From contig CAUYUJ010009791.1 of assembly GCA_963575745.1 (NCBI GenBank), positions 158,167 to 222,166 on the forward strand: a DNA stretch of 64,000 bases, written 5' to 3'. The notes below the pieces were generated by a model. It was not told the origin of the DNA, searched no databases, and was given only the letters and a program-made list of their open reading frames with translations. Source of the DNA: Prorocentrum cordatum (lineage: Eukaryota; Sar; Dinophyceae; Prorocentrales; Prorocentraceae). Made by a program: the position numbers and the translations under genes. Shown one piece after another: positions 61,083 to 64,000 of this stretch (positions within the stretch are counted from its first letter, which is position 1; every line of letters begins with the position of its first letter).

Positions 61083-61547
61083 CATCTGCGTGCTCGGGAT
61101 CCCTTGCCAACTGCATCGCTTCGACTGGCTGGTCTGTCGCGAGCACTTGTTCGTTCTGCTTCCACCTCGTTCCTCGCTCGAGAATGTGCCCAATCCCAAT
61201 ATAGATATCTGCGCAGCGCACGGCTTGCCGATCTCCTGCGCGGGGTGAGCTGTCCAAGCCCAGCTTCCGGGCATCGAGACCCAGTGCCGGTCCCAGCAAC
61301 CGGCGATGCTCCGACGGGGCATTCGGCAAGCCAGCACCCTCCTCGGGCAGAGCACTTGCTGCGAGCGCTACATTGGTCTCCGTGCTTGCGCGCTCCTAGA
61401 ACCTTGCCGTGCACGTGAAGTCGTGGAGCACTTGGCCATACGTCCACTGGCAAAACGGTCGTGTTGGTGTGCCGGGTCGTCTAGATGATCCCCGCACGGT
61501 GTGCCAGCCCTCAGGCCGGCGCGTGCCAGAAACCGTCTCGAGCCCGA
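61083..61547. other. Unassigned stretch
   Basis: No gene or repeat is recognised. The reading on either strand is of ordinary composition but broken. Confidence 0.4.
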
Positions 61548-61830
61548 TCGATCTGTGAGGATCCCGGGGTCCCGTGCCATACGGTGTGGTCGATGTCGAT
61601 CGCCTCCTCAAGGGTGACGCCGTTGCGCCATGCGCGCAGGATGACGTTGTCCTTCTCAGGGCTGACGCTGTCGTGCCTTGTGCGCATGACGACGTGGTCC
61701 ATCATCATGCTGCAGTTCCGAGCCGGATCGATGTGTGAGGCTCCCGGTGCTCCGTGCCTTGTGGTGTGGTAGTTGGCGATCGCCTCCTCAGGGGTGATCC
61801 AGTCGTGCCTTATGCGCAGGCGCAGTCGTG
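61548..61830 (+). repeat. ~182-bp tandem duplication
   Basis: GAGCCCGATCGATCTGTGAG (61543) and GAGCCGGATCGATGTGTGAG (about 61721) start two units, each followed by a CCGTGCC, GTGTGGT, CGATCGCCTCCTCA(A/G)GGGTG and ATGCGC series. Confidence 0.75.
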
Positions 61831-61850
61831 GACCACGGGCAGGTACCTTC

Positions 61851-62051
61851 GGGGGAACGTTAAACTCGAGTAAGCCAGAACTCGGGTTCGCCGACGTTGT
61901 GTGACGGGCGCATCTTGGGTTTTCACGGTCCAGTTTCCGTGGGATGTTTGCAGCGGGAGTTCGCGTCAAATTTCTGATCGGGTCTCGTCATTTTTATGAT
62001 GGCCCCGTCGGACCAACCCGAGTCCCTCGTACACGAGTCTTACGTCTCCCC
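61851..62051. mobile_element. Family I MITE
   Basis: GGGGGAACGTTAAACTCGAG and GAGTCTTACGTCTCCCC are inverted. GGTACCTTC (61842-61850) and GATACCTGG (62052-62060) suggest a 9-bp duplication with two changes. The length equals the copy at 23045. Confidence 0.85.
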
Positions 62052-62157
62052 GATACCTGGGAGCTGGGACGCCTGCGCTTGCGAGGATGTCCGAAGCGAG
62101 CCTGGATGTGACGCCTAACGCGAAGGCATCGCTGATCAGGAAATCCTGGGATAGTTG

Positions 62158-62316
62158 TAAAACGGGAGCGCCTCTCTACAGGAGGAAGACTTAAGAATAG
62201 TCAAACAATAGTCTGTTGACGATTGTTTGATCATGTTCTGAACAATTGAAAATTGTTGACTATTTTTAATTGCTATTCCAAAATCCGCCTGTAGGAGGAC
62301 ATACCCGACCTAAAAG
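62158..62316. mobile_element. Family B MITE copy
   Basis: GGGAGCGCCTCTCTACAGGA and CGCCTGTAGGAGGACATACC then CGACCTAA are the ends. The middle has an inner inverted pair, AATAGTC and GACTATT. Confidence 0.8.
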
Positions 62317-62439
62317 TACGGGGATCATTCAGGCCAAATTGCCTGGACCGCCTCAAGTCAGGGAGTTCCTGAACCAGGAAAAGTCACGGACGAGGAGGAC
62401 GGGGGTAGCTCCCCAGAGGCCAACATTGTTGGCTTCTTC

Positions 62440-63074
62440 TCGACATTTCTAGCTTCAAGGCGCCCAAGACCGCAAGAGGGCCCCAAGGCGGCCCAATAGG
62501 GCTCCACCGCGACCCAAGAGCTGAGGACTGTTCAAGAAAGCCCCAGGACGGCCGCAAGAGAGGCCCAAGAGTGGCAGCCCGAACCGATAATGCGAGTTCT
62601 CCGTCCCAAAATGCCCTTGAGAGGCCCCTCCGAAGCCCCAGAAGGCCCACAGGCGGCCCCCAAGACGCCTCAAGAGGCCCCAAAGTGGCCTCACGATTGC
62701 TCAGGTGCTCCCCCTTGTCATGTCTTGTCCTGTCTTGCTCTTCCCGTCGGTCGTGTCTTCCGTCCCTGCTGCTGCTGCTGTTGCTCCCTCCCGCCTTGCC
62801 CAGAGGATATCGAAGTCCTCGCAGTTTGGGGGTGACACGAGGCCAGGCTTGGACGCGTCGACCACCTCCACTGTCGCTGTCGCCGTATCCCGCGTCGGTG
62901 GCATCGACGAGGAGGAGGAGGAGGAGGAGGAGGAGGAGGTGGAGGATGCGGCGGCAGTGGCAGTGCCGAAACGCGCCCAGAGTCCAGCAAGACATGAGGG
63001 TGCAGGCCAATTAGTCTGGCCGATGCTCTGAGGGGGCGGCCTGTCCCCAGCGGAGATTTCAGCACCGCTCACTG
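62440..63074 (-). repeat. Family P-like repeat in reverse, then a short GGA tract
   Basis: GGCCCCAAGAGG-type sequence at 62455-62700 is the reverse of family P units. A GGA tract lies at 62910-62945. No gene is recognised between. Confidence 0.55.
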
Positions 63075-63526
63075 ATGTATTTCTTGCCAACAAGACTCAC
63101 AGGCTGGGCCATCTTCATTCTACTGTGCACTTCAGTTGTGGCGTCGACTTCAGCTGTGTGTTCACCGTGCTGCGCCTTCGGGCCAGCTCGCCGAGTCGGT
63201 TTTTTCCGCTCGCAGGAATGTTGCCCACACCCCTCTTTTCATCGCTTTGCCAGCATATTGTGGTAAGCGATTGCACGACGAAGTTCGTGAGCTTCGGCAC
63301 GTTCCACGCGTTGTCTCTAGATGCCGCATGCGAAAATGACTGGGCCACCACAGGTCAGAGTTGCGAGGTTACAGGATATGTCAGGGTACAGGTTAGAGTT
63401 GCGAGGGCCAAAGTGTTCACGCTTCGCGTATCCCCACCAGCCCATTCAGAAATGTTATCCATGAGAGCTGACGGGAAATGGGAGCAAGAGACACCTATAG
63501 TGTACCACAGCGGGCAACCACGGTGA
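63075..63526 (+). CDS. Possible secreted protein, first exon plus second frame
   Basis: From the ATG at 63075 the frame reads MYFLPTRLTGWAIFILLCTS then VVASTSAVCSPCC: a short charged start, a hydrophobic core and a small-residue region before Cys, the pattern of a signal peptide. This frame stops at 63266. A second frame stays open to 63526 and reads DCTTKFVSFGTFHALSLDAA, CENDWATTGQSCEVTGYVRV and MRADGKWEQETPIVYHSGQP, with several Cys. GGTAAGCG at 63261 could be a donor, but no acceptor is evident. The family is not recognised. It may be a two-exon host gene fragment or a frameshifted relic. Confidence 0.25.
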
Positions 63527-63529
63527 ACA

Positions 63530-64000
63530 GAGGATGCGGAGGAGGAGGAGGGGGAGGAGAAGTAGGAGGACGAGTTGGGCAACGACGAGAGGACGAGAAG
63601 GAGGAGGAGACGAACGAAGAAGGGGACGCGGAGGCCAAGGACTAGGAAGAGGACGAACGAGGGGGAGGGCGAATATAGAGACGATGAGGATGACGAGGAA
63701 GAGGACGAGGACGAAACAGTTGACGACGGGGAGGCCGAGGAGGAGGAGGAGTAGGAGGAGGAGGAGGAGAAGGAGGAGGAGGAGGAGGAGGATGAGAGGA
63801 GGAGGATTCTGGCAGCCATCCATGGCTTTTCTTGAGGCACTCTGGGTGTCCTCTTGGGGCTCCTCTCGGGGCCCTCTGAAAGCCTGTCGGGGGGAAATTG
63901 GGGTCCGCTTGGGGCTCTCCTGGGGTACATAGAAGGAGGAGGAGAAGGAGGAGGAGGAGGAGGAAGAGGAGCAGGAGCGAGGAGCGAGGAGCGAGGAGCG
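63530..64000. repeat. GGA/GACGA-rich terminal tract
   Basis: Purine-rich GGAGGAGG and GACGAGGA units dominate, with a short family P-like CTCTTGGGGC piece at 63845-63925. The window ends in GCGAGGAGCGAGGAGCGAGG units. Confidence 0.85.

Overview
This window is repeat-dominated nuclear DNA of a dinoflagellate. The best evidence is a 20-of-22-base copy of the dinoflagellate trans-splicing leader (minus strand, 48470 to 48451), which sits 110 bases upstream of the first ATG of a LINE-type retroelement. GC-rich sequence, decayed LINEs of a style familiar from dinoflagellate genomes, and the lack of any compact host gene in 64 kb agree with this. A Prorocentrum-like or Symbiodiniaceae-like genome is possible, but the sequence does not name a species.

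Four LINE-type elements are the only coding remains I can recognise. Element 1 (about 3240 to 360, minus) carries a coiled-coil gag-like region, then RNase H, then an apurinic-type endonuclease; it contains two copies of one MITE and a third TIR element flanked by an 89-bp direct repeat. Element 2 (48470 to about 41950, minus) is close to full length: spliced leader, zinc-ribbon ORF1, endonuclease-like remains, RT C-terminal part, zinc knuckle, RNase H and a terminal zinc finger, broken by frameshifts. Element 3 (24800 to 27550, plus) has endonuclease, RT and a C-terminal domain. Element 4 (58520 to 59420, plus) is an endonuclease-to-RT linker split by a MITE. All look dead.

Most of the rest is non-autonomous inverted-repeat DNA. 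I distinguish about fifteen families (called A to U here), several with 3 to 10 copies, many nested with visible target duplications: 5 bp (ACAGG, GTTTC, AATCA), 7 bp (CGGTAGT, GCACGTG/GCACTTG), 9 bp (AGTCGCACT) and 9-10 bp (family B). Family E is notable because nearly every copy carries a (GGA)n or (TCC)n tract at the same internal position, so it may spread that microsatellite. Other repeats are a ~600-bp CCTCTTGGGG-rich repeat, a ~64-bp satellite (53405-54650), a degenerate ~80-bp tandem array (4040-4870), an 8-bp ATAGCCCT array (52296-52590) flanked by ~170-bp direct repeats, and long (GAC)n and (ATC)n tracts.

Three stretches could be host exons but are not recognised: 21204-21601, 49570-50159 and 63075-63526, the last starting with a signal-peptide-like segment. 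I found no rRNA, tRNA, CRISPR or operon-like features. Long ORFs across trinucleotide tracts are treated as artefacts.
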